Assembly (NCBI GenBank): GCA_029266415.1
Contig: JAQSWW010000029.1
Coordinates: 1 to 44,024, forward strand
Origin: Actinomycetospora sp.
GTDB lineage: Bacteria > Actinomycetota > Actinomycetes > Mycobacteriales > Pseudonocardiaceae
Reading direction: 5' to 3'
Length of the DNA stretch: 44,024 nt
Shown here: piece by piece, positions 24,120-30,929 of the stretch
How positions within the stretch are numbered: position 1 is the first letter of the stretch
How the letters are laid out: every line of letters begins with the position of its first letter
Notes under the pieces: generated by a model
What the model was told of the DNA's origin: nothing
Seen by the model: the letters and a program-made list of their open reading frames with translations, nothing else
The model's database searches: none
Program-made: the position numbers and the translations under genes

Positions 24120-24355
24120 CCGTGCCCGACGGCTCACCCGGAGCGCGGGTCGACCGCCGCTTCGCCGCCGACGTCGAAGCCCACCGCCGCGACGCCCCGC
24201 GCTTCTGCCCGGCGTGCGCGCGGGACCTGGGGCTCGCGAACGAGTTCTGGGAGGGCGACCAGCGCCGCTTCTACTGCTGGTGCGCGACCTGCGACTGGAC
24301 CGGCGAGATCACCACGACCGGCGGGACGGCGCTGGGCCACGAACCCGATCACTGA
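24116..24355 (+). CDS. Small zinc-ribbon-like protein coupled to the Rieske oxygenase
   Basis: 79 aa, starting with a GTG that overlaps the oxygenase stop (GTGA). Two Cys pairs, FCPACARDL and YCWCATCDWTGE, 30 residues apart, suggest a structural zinc or iron site. I do not recognise a named family. Its tight coupling suggests a role with the oxygenase, for instance assembly or electron transfer, but this is conjecture. Confidence 0.65.
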   Translation: MTVPDGSPGARVDRRFAADVEAHRRDAPRFCPACARDLGLANEFWEGDQRRFYCWCATCDWTGEITTTGGTALGHEPDH

Positions 24356-24390
24356 TCGTCGCGCCCAGGAGATGCGGCAGGCTGCGTCGG

Positions 24391-25281
24391 TCACCTCTCC
24401 GCGGTGATGTTCCAGCTGGTGAGGCTGCCCCGGTCGATGGCGACGCCGTCGGCCGCGGTGAGCGACCAGGCGCCCGAGACCGGCTGACCCACGAGGGGCG
24501 CGAGCGGGCTCCCCGGTTGGCGGCTGTCGAGCTGCAGGTTGAGGTTCGGGTTGGCGCGGGTGCAGTCGTTGCTGTCGGCCAGCGTCACCTCCTGGCCCTG
24601 CGGCGAGCGCAGGGTGACGACGAGGTCGCAGGTGTAGGGGTGCGTGATCGACACCCCCACCTGGATCGCCGAGACCTCGCCCGAGCCGTCCAGCGTGATC
24701 GTGTCCGTGACGCCGGCGGGGCTGGCGTCCGGGATCGGGAGGGCGCGCTGCGACGCGCCCGTCACCGGGCCGCTCGCGCCGAGGCCGACGAGGAGCACGA
24801 TCCCCACCACGACGAGGACCAGCACCGCGAGGCCGCCGAGGATCCAGGGCAGCGCCTTGTTCTTCTTGGGCGGCTGGCCGTAGCCGCCGTACCCGGGCTG
24901 GCCGTACGGCTGCCCGTACGGGGGCTGCCCGTAGCCCGGCTGGCCGTAACCCGGTTGGCCGTATCCCTGCTGGCCGTATCCCTGCTGGCCGTATCCCTGC
25001 TGGCCGTAGCCCTGCTGGCCGTAGCCCTGCGGCTGGCCCGCGCCGTAGTACGGCTGCGGCCCGGACTGCCCGTACCCGGGCTGGCCGTAGCCCTGCTGCT
25101 GGCCGCCGTAGTAGGGCTGCGGGCCGGACTGGCCGTACTGCCCCGGCTGCCCGTACTGGCCCTGCTGCTGCCCGCCCCACGCCGAGGGGTCGGCCTGCGG
25201 GCCGTACTGCGTCGGCTGGGAGCCGAACGATTCGTCGCGCTGGGGGTCCTCGGACCCGGAACCGCCGAAGGGGGAGGACAC
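24391..25281 (-). CDS. Membrane-anchored P-domain protein with Gly/Gln/Tyr/Pro repeat region
   Basis: 296 aa. An N-terminal low-complexity region of GYGQQ/GQPGYGQ repeats (residues 25-140) is followed by one membrane helix ([20 protein letters not shown]). A C-terminal beta domain like the P/homoB domain of proprotein convertases follows ([38 protein letters not shown]). No protease domain is attached. It is probably exposed outside the membrane. The GTG at 25281 is preferred: TATGCT (25294-25289, minus) lies seven bases upstream, the leaderless pattern seen elsewhere; an ATG at 25293 is the alternative. A broken relative lies at 41300-41572. Function unknown. Confidence 0.78.
   Translation of the reverse strand: MSSPFGGSGSEDPQRDESFGSQPTQYGPQADPSAWGGQQQGQYGQPGQYGQSGPQPYYGGQQQGYGQPGYGQSGPQPYYGAGQPQGYGQQGYGQQGYGQQGYGQQGYGQPGYGQPGYGQPPYGQPYGQPGYGGYGQPPKKNKALPWILGGLAVLVLVVVGIVLLVGLGASGPVTGASQRALPIPDASPAGVTDTITLDGSGEVSAIQVGVSITHPYTCDLVVTLRSPQGQEVTLADSNDCTRANPNLNLQLDSRQPGSPLAPLVGQPVSGAWSLTAADGVAIDRGSLTSWNITAER
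24955..25035. repeat. 15-bp tandem repeats in the P-domain gene
   Basis: The unit CTGGCCGTATCCCTG recurs five times in a row, the later copies with GTAGC for GTATC. It encodes the GYGQQ repeats on the minus strand. The copy number may vary between strains by slippage. Confidence 0.75.
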
Positions 25282-25409
25282 GCGCGGGAGCATACGGTCC
25301 GTGGGGGACGCCCACGCCCCACCCCGAGACCGCGATCGCTGGGCCGTCCGGGTGACGTCCGGGGTGGCAGACGCGAGGACCGGGCGAACCGGACGAGCCG
25401 GGCCGGCGA

Positions 25410-25760
25410 TCACTCCCGCGCGTGGGCGCGCAGGCGCTCCGACCACGACATCGGCCGCGGGGGCTCGCCGACGTCGGCGTAGGTCACGCCGTCGATCTCG
25501 CGGACCGGGTGGACGCCCAGGACGTGCTGCGGGGAGGTGTCGCACGCGCCGGTGTCGAGGTCGAAGCGGTACCAGTGCCAGGGGCAGACCAGGACCCGGT
25601 CACCGTCGTCGCCACGCACCCAGCCCTCCTCGAGCGGCCCCCCGTTGTGCGGGCACCGCGCGTCGACCACCCGCAGGCCGTCGGGCAGCGCGAGCACGAC
25701 GAAGCGCCGGCCGTCGTCGCTCTCGACGACGCCCGGCCCCTCGACGCGCACCAGGGTCAT
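25410..25760 (-). CDS. Rieske [2Fe-2S] ferredoxin
   Basis: 116 aa. Ligands Cys36, His38, Cys59 and His62 ([25 protein letters not shown]), with no other domain: an electron carrier. It may serve the Rieske oxygenase at 22770 or reactivate the iron of catechol 2,3-dioxygenases, the task of XylT-type ferredoxins, although those are plant-type proteins. The ATG overlaps the stop of the tautomerase gene (ATGA), so it is cotranscribed with meta-pathway genes. Confidence 0.88.
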   Translation of the reverse strand: MTLVRVEGPGVVESDDGRRFVVLALPDGLRVVDARCPHNGGPLEEGWVRGDDGDRVLVCPWHWYRFDLDTGACDTSPQHVLGVHPVREIDGVTYADVGEPPRPMSWSERLRAHARE

Positions 25761-25960
25761 CGCTTCCCGGACGCCCGGAGCTCGGCCAGCGACTCCCCGC
25801 CGACGAACCAGTGCTCGGGCTCGCACTCGGTGACGACGACACGCACGTTCCCGGCGGGCGCCCCGACCGCGCGCGAGACGGCGGCGGTCACCTCCTCCCC
25901 CAGCGCGGCGAGCTGCTCGGGGCTGCGGCCCCGGGCGAGGGTGATCTGCACGAGCGGCAC
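25757..25960 (-). CDS. 4-oxalocrotonate tautomerase
   Basis: 67 aa, the classic single-unit size, starting with Met-Pro so that Pro-1 is the catalytic base (MPLVQITLARGRSPEQLA). It isomerises 2-hydroxymuconate to 2-oxo-3-hexenedioate. GTG start with a GGAGG site about 11 bases upstream. It belongs to the same gene block as the decarboxylase that uses its product; the gap of 55 bases holds repeats and may contain an extra promoter. Confidence 0.9.
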   Translation of the reverse strand: MPLVQITLARGRSPEQLAALGEEVTAAVSRAVGAPAGNVRVVVTECEPEHWFVGGESLAELRASGKR

Positions 25961-25979
25961 GGTCGGCCTCCGTTGCTAT

Positions 25980-26019
25980 GTGAGCGGAATTCGCGGCTAT
26001 CACCGGGAAGATCGCTCAC
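25980..26019. promoter_or_regulatory. Inverted repeat between tautomerase and decarboxylase genes
   Basis: GTGAGCG (25980-25986) and CGCTCAC (26013-26019) are perfect 7-bp arms 26 bases apart. The interval contains GCGGAATTCGCGG, reminiscent of the GGAA/TTCC motif at the other catabolic promoters. It may be an internal operator or a hairpin. Confidence 0.35.
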
Positions 26020-26777
26020 GTACAGGCGAGCTCGACCGTCCCGAGGCGGTCGATCGAGACGGTGACGACGTCGCCGGGGGCGACGGGGGTGGCGGCGGTG
26101 AGGCCGCCGGAGAGCACGACCTCGCCGGCGGCCAGGCCCTCGCCCGACGCGGCGAGGCGGCGCACCAGCCAGGCGACCGCCGCCGCCGGGTGACCCAGCG
26201 ACGCCGCGCCCGAGGCCGTGGCCACGAGCTCGCCGTTCTTCTCCAGCAGCACGCCGACCAGCCGCACGTCGATCCCCGCCACGGGCACCGGGGTGCCGAC
26301 GACGAACCGGGCGGCCGAGGTGTTGTCGGCGACGACGTCGGCCATCGTGAAGCGGTAGTCCCGGAACCGGGAGTCGAGGATCTCGATGCCCACCGCGAGC
26401 CCCGACGTCGCGGACAGCACGTCGGCGGCGGTCACGTACTCGCCCGCGAGGTGGCGGCCCAGCACGAAGACGATCTCGGGCTCGGCGCGGGGCTGGATCA
26501 GCTCGCCGGTGCGCAGCGGCGCGCCCAGGTCCAGCGCGGCGGCACCGGGCAGGAACCCGAACACCGGGTCGGACACCCCGACCTGGGCCTGCTTGGCCCG
26601 CGACGTCACGCCCAGCTTCCAGCCGACCCGGGGCCCGGCCTGCTCGCGCAGCACGCGCTGCACGGCGTAGCCGGTCTCGAGGTCGAGGTCGGACACGTCG
26701 TCGGTGAGCGGGTCGATCGCGGTCCGTCCGGCGACGGCCTTGGTCAGCCGCGCCGCGAGTTCCTGCACGTCGGCCAT
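26016..26777 (-). CDS. 4-oxalocrotonate decarboxylase (2-oxo-3-hexenedioate decarboxylase)
   Basis: 253 aa, FAH/hydratase fold. It is assigned to the decarboxylase rather than the hydratase branch by GWKLGVTSRAKQAQVGV, GFLPG and the run LDSRFRDYRFTMADVVADNT, which parallels DmpH/XylI. The acidic metal ligands are in PRAEPEIVFVLG. It turns 2-oxo-3-hexenedioate into 2-oxopent-4-enoate plus CO2 and usually forms a complex with the hydratase. One base separates it from the hydratase gene. Confidence 0.88.
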   Translation of the reverse strand: MADVQELAARLTKAVAGRTAIDPLTDDVSDLDLETGYAVQRVLREQAGPRVGWKLGVTSRAKQAQVGVSDPVFGFLPGAAALDLGAPLRTGELIQPRAEPEIVFVLGRHLAGEYVTAADVLSATSGLAVGIEILDSRFRDYRFTMADVVADNTSAARFVVGTPVPVAGIDVRLVGVLLEKNGELVATASGAASLGHPAAAVAWLVRRLAASGEGLAAGEVVLSGGLTAATPVAPGDVVTVSIDRLGTVELACT

Positions 26778-26778
26778 G

Positions 26779-27564
26779 TCAGCCCTCCACCCTGATCGTG
26801 ACCGGACCGAGCCGGTCGAACTCGGCCCGGAACACGTCGCCCGCGGCCAGCGGCACGGCGGCGTGCAGCGCGCCCGTCATGATCAGGTGACCGGGCTCGA
26901 GGGCCACCCCGACCTCGCCGAGCACGTTGGCCAGCCAGGCCACGACGGCCAGCGGGTCGCCGAGCGCGGCCGCCCCGGCCCCGGTGTCGACGAGCTCACC
27001 GTTGCGCGTGAACGTCATCCCGATCAGCCGGGTGTCGAGCCCGGCCAGCGGGACGAGCCGCGAGGACACCGCGACCGCGCCGTTGGACGCCATGTCCGCG
27101 ACGGTGTCGGCGAGCTTGATGCGCCAGTCGGCGATGCGGGAGTCGACGATCTCCATCGCGGCCGCGACCCCGGCGACCGCCGGCGCGACGTCGGTGGGCG
27201 TGACGCCCGGGCCCTGCAGCCGCGACCCGAGGACGAACACGATCTCGGCCTCGACCTTGGGCGCGATGAAGCGCGACAGCGGGATCGCGTCGCCGTCGCG
27301 GTAGACCGTCGACGCGAGCACCGGGCCGTGGTCGGGGGTGTCGATGCCGATCATCTTCTGCATCGCCGCCGACGTGACGCCGACCTTGTGCCCCACGACC
27401 CGGTCTCCGTCGGCGAGCAGCAGCGGCACCAGCTCCTGCTGGATCGCGTAGCCGTCGGCCATGTCCAGGTCGGGCTCGGCGTCGGTGAAGGGCGCGATCG
27501 GCACGCGGGTGCGGCGCGCCTCGTACAGCGCCCGCGCCTTCGCGGCCGCGTCGGTGACGGGCAC
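26779..27564 (-). CDS. mhpD: 2-oxopent-4-enoate hydratase
   Basis: 261 aa, FAH/hydratase fold. Family features: GHKVGVTSAAMQKMIGIDTP, a PKVEAEIVFVLG metal site and DSRIADWRIKLADTVADMAS, as in MhpD/DmpE. It adds water to 2-oxopent-4-enoate to give 4-hydroxy-2-oxovalerate, the substrate of the aldolase encoded at 4101-5135. The GTG start overlaps the stop region of the upstream IclR gene without a gap. Confidence 0.9.
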   Translation of the reverse strand: MPVTDAAAKARALYEARRTRVPIAPFTDAEPDLDMADGYAIQQELVPLLLADGDRVVGHKVGVTSAAMQKMIGIDTPDHGPVLASTVYRDGDAIPLSRFIAPKVEAEIVFVLGSRLQGPGVTPTDVAPAVAGVAAAMEIVDSRIADWRIKLADTVADMASNGAVAVSSRLVPLAGLDTRLIGMTFTRNGELVDTGAGAAALGDPLAVVAWLANVLGEVGVALEPGHLIMTGALHAAVPLAAGDVFRAEFDRLGPVTIRVEG

Positions 27565-28395
27565 TCAGCTCTCCTTCTCGAGCAGGGGGGGTGCGACGCG
27601 GAGCGCAGCGGAGCCGGCGCCGTCGACGACTGCTTCCGACCAGCCCAGACGCCGGGACACGGCCTCGCCGGCCTCGACGACGGTGCGCGCCAGGCGCTTG
27701 CGGTGCATGGCCTTGAACCGGGTGACCGGGGCCCCGATCCCGATGGCGGCGACGACGGCGCCGCGGACGTCGCGGATGGGCGCGGCGAGCGAGGCGATCC
27801 CGAGCTCGCGCTCGTCGACGGCGTCGGCCCAGCCGCGGGCGCGCACGGTGCCCAGCGCCCGGCGCAGCTCGTCGGGGTCGGTGATCGTGTGCGGGGTGTG
27901 GCGCTGGAGCGCCGCGGTGGCGAGGAAGCGCTCGCGCACCGGCTCGGGCGCGAAGGCCAGCAGCACCTTGCCCGAGCTGGTGCAGTGCACGGGCACGCGC
28001 CGGCCGGTCTCGGTGAACAGGCGCAGGGCGTGGCTGGACTCGAGCCGGTCGACGTAGACGACGTCGTGGCCGTCGAGCATGCCGACCTGCGCGGACTCCC
28101 CGGTCTCCTCGCGCAGGTGGGCGAGCACGGAGCCGGCCGCGGCGTGCAGGTCCATGTGGACGCGGACCGCCTCGCCGAGCTCGAACACCACGAGGCCCAG
28201 CCGGTAGCCGCCCGTGCCCGGGTCCTGCTCGACGAGGCCCTCGGCCGCCAGTGTGGTCAGCAGCCGGTGGACCGCGCTCTTGCCCAGCCCCAGGCGCCGC
28301 GCGAGCTCGGAGACCCCCAGCGACTCCTCGCGCGTGAGGAACGCCTTGAGTAGCCGGGCGGCGTTGGTGACGGTCTGCAGCGGCGCATCGCTCAC
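27565..28395 (-). CDS. IclR-family transcriptional regulator of the meta-pathway block
   Basis: 276 aa. Winged helix at residues 7-68 (VTNAARLLKAFLTREESLGV, LGLGKSAVHRLLTTL) and effector domain with VYVDRLESSHALRLFTETG, SSGKVLLAFAP and RELGIASLAAPIRD. It is similar in layout to the IclR at 18062-18838 (VERLESPHTLRIF there, VDRLESSHALRLF here), suggesting paralogues. It lies in the same operon as the hydratase, decarboxylase and tautomerase; the catechol dioxygenase operon is divergent. Its GTG overlaps the stop of the frameshifted gene upstream. Confidence 0.9.
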   Translation of the reverse strand: MSDAPLQTVTNAARLLKAFLTREESLGVSELARRLGLGKSAVHRLLTTLAAEGLVEQDPGTGGYRLGLVVFELGEAVRVHMDLHAAAGSVLAHLREETGESAQVGMLDGHDVVYVDRLESSHALRLFTETGRRVPVHCTSSGKVLLAFAPEPVRERFLATAALQRHTPHTITDPDELRRALGTVRARGWADAVDERELGIASLAAPIRDVRGAVVAAIGIGAPVTRFKAMHRKRLARTVVEAGEAVSRRLGWSEAVVDGAGSAALRVAPPLLEKES

Positions 28396-28938
28396 GCCGG
28401 CTCCCGGGTGAACGCCTCGAGGAGCACCTTGCGCACCCCGTCCGGATCCGGCGTCGCGCCGGGCCGCAGCGAGGCGTCCACGGCCTCGCCGACGGCCGCG
28501 TCGTGCGGGCGGATCGCGCGGGCGAGCAGCACCTGGGCGCGCGGGAGGCCCGCGACCGCGGCGCCCTCCATCTCGTCGACCAGCGCCTCCGATGCCGAGC
28601 GCGCCCCGGACCTCCTCCGACGCCGGCCCCGCCGACTCGTCGATGAGCCCCAGCGCCGGCACGACCACCGGATCGTAGAACCGCACGGTCCACTCGAGGC
28701 CCTCGAGCGCGCCGGAGAGCTCCACCTCCTGGCCGCGCGGCGGCCCCAGCCTCTCGGTGGTCGCGAGGACGTGCAGGTTGCGCGCGCCGACCGCGGCGAC
28801 GGTGAACCGGCCCGCCGCCAGCAGCGGCAGCCGCCCCTGCACCGCGGGCGGGAACGTCGACGCCTGCTTGAGGTACGCGCCGTGGATGCCCTCGACGTAG
28901 CCGGCGACCGCGCGACGCATCGCCATCGGATCCGCCAC
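28392..28938 (-). pseudogene. Unknown protein gene interrupted by a one-base frameshift
   Basis: From the GTG at 28938 (GGAGG at 28951-28947) one frame runs MAMRRAVAGYVEGIHGAY ... VVVPALGLIDESAGPASEEV to about 28600. A second frame then continues cleanly from SASEALVDEMEGAAVAGL to KVLLEAFTREPA and a stop overlapping the IclR start. The total of 547 bases is one more than a multiple of three. Rejoined, it would encode about 182 aa. I do not recognise the family. As first gene of the meta-pathway block it may have a catabolic or transport-linked role. A sequencing error, a real mutation or programmed frameshifting would all fit; I see no slippery heptamer, so the first two are likelier. Confidence 0.7.
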
Positions 28939-28962
28939 GCCCACCACCTCCGTCAACCCCCC

Positions 28963-29019
28963 GCGTTCCGGAAAGCGGAACGCCTGTGCTTCCTAGCGGA
29001 ACGCTAGGGCGGTTAGCGT
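28963..29019 (+). promoter_or_regulatory. Catechol dioxygenase promoter with two palindromes
   Basis: GCGTTCCG-5-CGGAACGC (28963-28983) is a perfect 8-bp inverted repeat. Directly after it CCTAGCG-GAA-CGCTAGG (28992-29008) is a perfect 7-bp inverted repeat, and TAGCGT (29014-29019) is the probable -10 box of the dioxygenase operon starting at 29064. The sites lie between divergent catabolic operons and suit an IclR regulator. The GGAACG core matches elements near 3111, 13751, 18855 and 33411. Confidence 0.6.
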
Positions 29020-29063
29020 CGCGGAGTCAAGGAAGCTCGGCCCGCTCGAGAGGGAGCCGCCGC

Positions 29064-29978
29064 ATGGGGATCCTGCGCCTGGCCCACGTCGACGTCCGCA
29101 CGCCCGACCTGGACCTGTCGACCGCGTACTACACCGAGGTGATGGGCCTGCAGCAGGTGGCGCGCACCGAGGACACCGTCTACCTCAAGTGCTGGGACGA
29201 GGAGGACCACCACTCGCTGCGGATGCGCTACAACCCGCGGACGGGCCTGGACTCCTTCACGTTCCGCGTCGAGCAGGAGGACGACCTCGCCGAGTTCGAG
29301 AAGAAGGTCGAGGCCTACGGCTGCCCGACGTCCCGGGTCAGCCGCGGCGGCGCGATCGGCCAGGGCGAGTCGATCCGCTTCGAGGTGCCGTCCGGCCAGA
29401 TCATGGAGCTGGTCTGGGACATCGAGAAGACCGGCAACATCCTGGGCAAGCGCAACCCCTCGCCCACCCCGCCGCCCGACCTGCCCGGTATCGCGCCGCC
29501 GCGCATGGACCACATGCTGGTCAACGCCGAGGAGGTCGCCGAGGCCGCGAGCTTCTTCATCGACGTGCTCGGCATGCGGATGACCGAGCAGGTGCTCGAC
29601 GGCAACGGCCACCAGCTCGGCGTGTGGCTCGCGGGCAACACCCACTCGCCGCACGACATCGCCATCGTCAACGGCCCGAACGGCGCGCTGCACCACTGGG
29701 CGTACTGGCTCGACGACTGGGACCACGTGCGCAAGGCCGCCGACACGCTCGCCTACAACGGCGTCCAGATCGACCAGGGCCCCACGCGCCACGGCGTCAC
29801 CCGCGGCAACACCATCTACTTCTTCGACCCGCTCGGCATCCGCAACGAGGTCTTCACCGGCGGCTACTGGGTCGACCCCGACACCGAGATCCTCACCTGG
29901 ACCGAGGACAACTTCGGCAAGGGCCTCTTCTACTACGAGAACGTCGTCAGCCAGCGGTTCCTGCGGATGCACACGTAA
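29064..29978 (+). CDS. Catechol 2,3-dioxygenase (type I, vicinal oxygen chelate fold), copy 1
   Basis: 304 aa, two VOC modules. Iron ligands by alignment to XylE-type enzymes are His150 (PPRMDHMLV), His211 (GALHHWAYW) and Glu262 (IRNEVFTGGYW). It inserts O2 beside the catechol hydroxyls (meta cleavage) to give 2-hydroxymuconic semialdehyde. It is unrelated in fold to the LigB-type dioxygenase at 411-2206. Followed 12 bases later by a second copy. The start has a GGGAGCCGCC leader; a GTG upstream would lengthen it, but TAGCGT at 29014 implies a leader of about 40 bases. Confidence 0.92.
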   Translation: MGILRLAHVDVRTPDLDLSTAYYTEVMGLQQVARTEDTVYLKCWDEEDHHSLRMRYNPRTGLDSFTFRVEQEDDLAEFEKKVEAYGCPTSRVSRGGAIGQGESIRFEVPSGQIMELVWDIEKTGNILGKRNPSPTPPPDLPGIAPPRMDHMLVNAEEVAEAASFFIDVLGMRMTEQVLDGNGHQLGVWLAGNTHSPHDIAIVNGPNGALHHWAYWLDDWDHVRKAADTLAYNGVQIDQGPTRHGVTRGNTIYFFDPLGIRNEVFTGGYWVDPDTEILTWTEDNFGKGLFYYENVVSQRFLRMHT

Positions 29979-29990
29979 GGGGAGACGACC

Positions 29991-30929
29991 GTGGCCACCA
30001 CCTCCGACCGGATCATCCGGCTGCAGCACGTCGAGGTCCGGGTCCCCGACCTCGAGCTCGCCACCGCCTACTACACCGAGGTCCTGGGCCTGATCGAGAC
30101 CGCCCGCGACGAGCGCGACGGCGCCCCGCGGGTGTTCCTCAAGTGCTGGGACGAGCGCGAGCACCACTCGGTGATCCTGCGCGAGGCCCCCACCTACGGC
30201 CTCGACCACATGTCGTTCAAGCTCAACGAGGCCTCGGACCTCGACCACTTCACCGCCAAGCTCGAGGCCGCCGGCGTGCCGGTGAAGCGCTATGCCGCCC
30301 GCGAGCTCGGCCCCGGCTGGGGCGAGGCGATCCGCTTCGACTCCCCCTCGGGCCACCTGGTCGAGCTGACGCACGGCACCGAGCGCATCGGCAACATGCT
30401 GCCGCGCACGAACCCGCCGCCCCGGCCGCAGGACCTCATCGGGATCGCTCCCCCGCGCCTGGACCACCTGTTCGTCATGGCCGAGGACGTCGAGGCGTTC
30501 ACCGCGTTCTTCTGCGAGCTGCTCGAGTTCCGGCTCACCGAGCAGATCCTCGCCAACGACGGCCACCAGCTCGCGACGTTCCTCGAGCACTCGCACACCC
30601 CGCACGACATCGCGGTCATCACCGGCCCGAACGGGGCGCTGCACCACTTCGCGTTCTGGCTCGACGACTGGAACGGCATCCGCGACGCCGCCGACACGCT
30701 CGCCTACCACGGGGTGAACATCGACGTGGCGCCCACGCGGCACGGCGTCACCCGGGGGTACACGACGTACTTCTTCGACCCCGCGGGCAACCGCAACGAG
30801 CTCTTCACCGGCGGCTACTGGGTCGATCCCGACTTCGAGCCGATCACCTGGACCGAGGAGGAGATGGGGCGCGCCATCTTCTACTACCACCGCCAGGTCA
30901 ACGAGCGCTTCTTCACGGTGCACTCGTGA
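29991..30929 (+). CDS. Catechol 2,3-dioxygenase (type I, VOC fold), copy 2
   Basis: 312 aa. Iron ligands His159 (PPRLDHLFV), His219 (GALHHFAFW) and Glu270 (NRNELFTGGYW). It aligns with copy 1 throughout (HVDVRTPDLDLSTAYYTEV and HVEVRVPDLELATAYYTEV) but has a 9-residue insertion near residue 40 and many substrate-pocket differences, so it is an old duplication, probably with a different preferred catechol. GTG with GGGGAG eight bases upstream. Its stop overlaps the GTG of the phosphatase gene. Confidence 0.92.
   Translation: MATTSDRIIRLQHVEVRVPDLELATAYYTEVLGLIETARDERDGAPRVFLKCWDEREHHSVILREAPTYGLDHMSFKLNEASDLDHFTAKLEAAGVPVKRYAARELGPGWGEAIRFDSPSGHLVELTHGTERIGNMLPRTNPPPRPQDLIGIAPPRLDHLFVMAEDVEAFTAFFCELLEFRLTEQILANDGHQLATFLEHSHTPHDIAVITGPNGALHHFAFWLDDWNGIRDAADTLAYHGVNIDVAPTRHGVTRGYTTYFFDPAGNRNELFTGGYWVDPDFEPITWTEEEMGRAIFYYHRQVNERFFTVHS

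Noticed and set aside
24955-25035. Short tandem repeats that could suggest a CRISPR array
   Set aside because: The repeats are 15 bp, contiguous, without spacers, and encode GYGQQ in frame inside a protein gene.
26704-28353. Plus-strand ORF of 549 codons opposite the hydratase and IclR genes
   Set aside because: Shadow ORF caused by high GC; the minus-strand genes have clear motifs and the plus translation is low-complexity.
28560-28640. Programmed ribosomal frameshift as an explanation of the broken gene
   Set aside because: I see no slippery heptamer or downstream pseudoknot-like structure at the junction; mutation or sequencing error is simpler.
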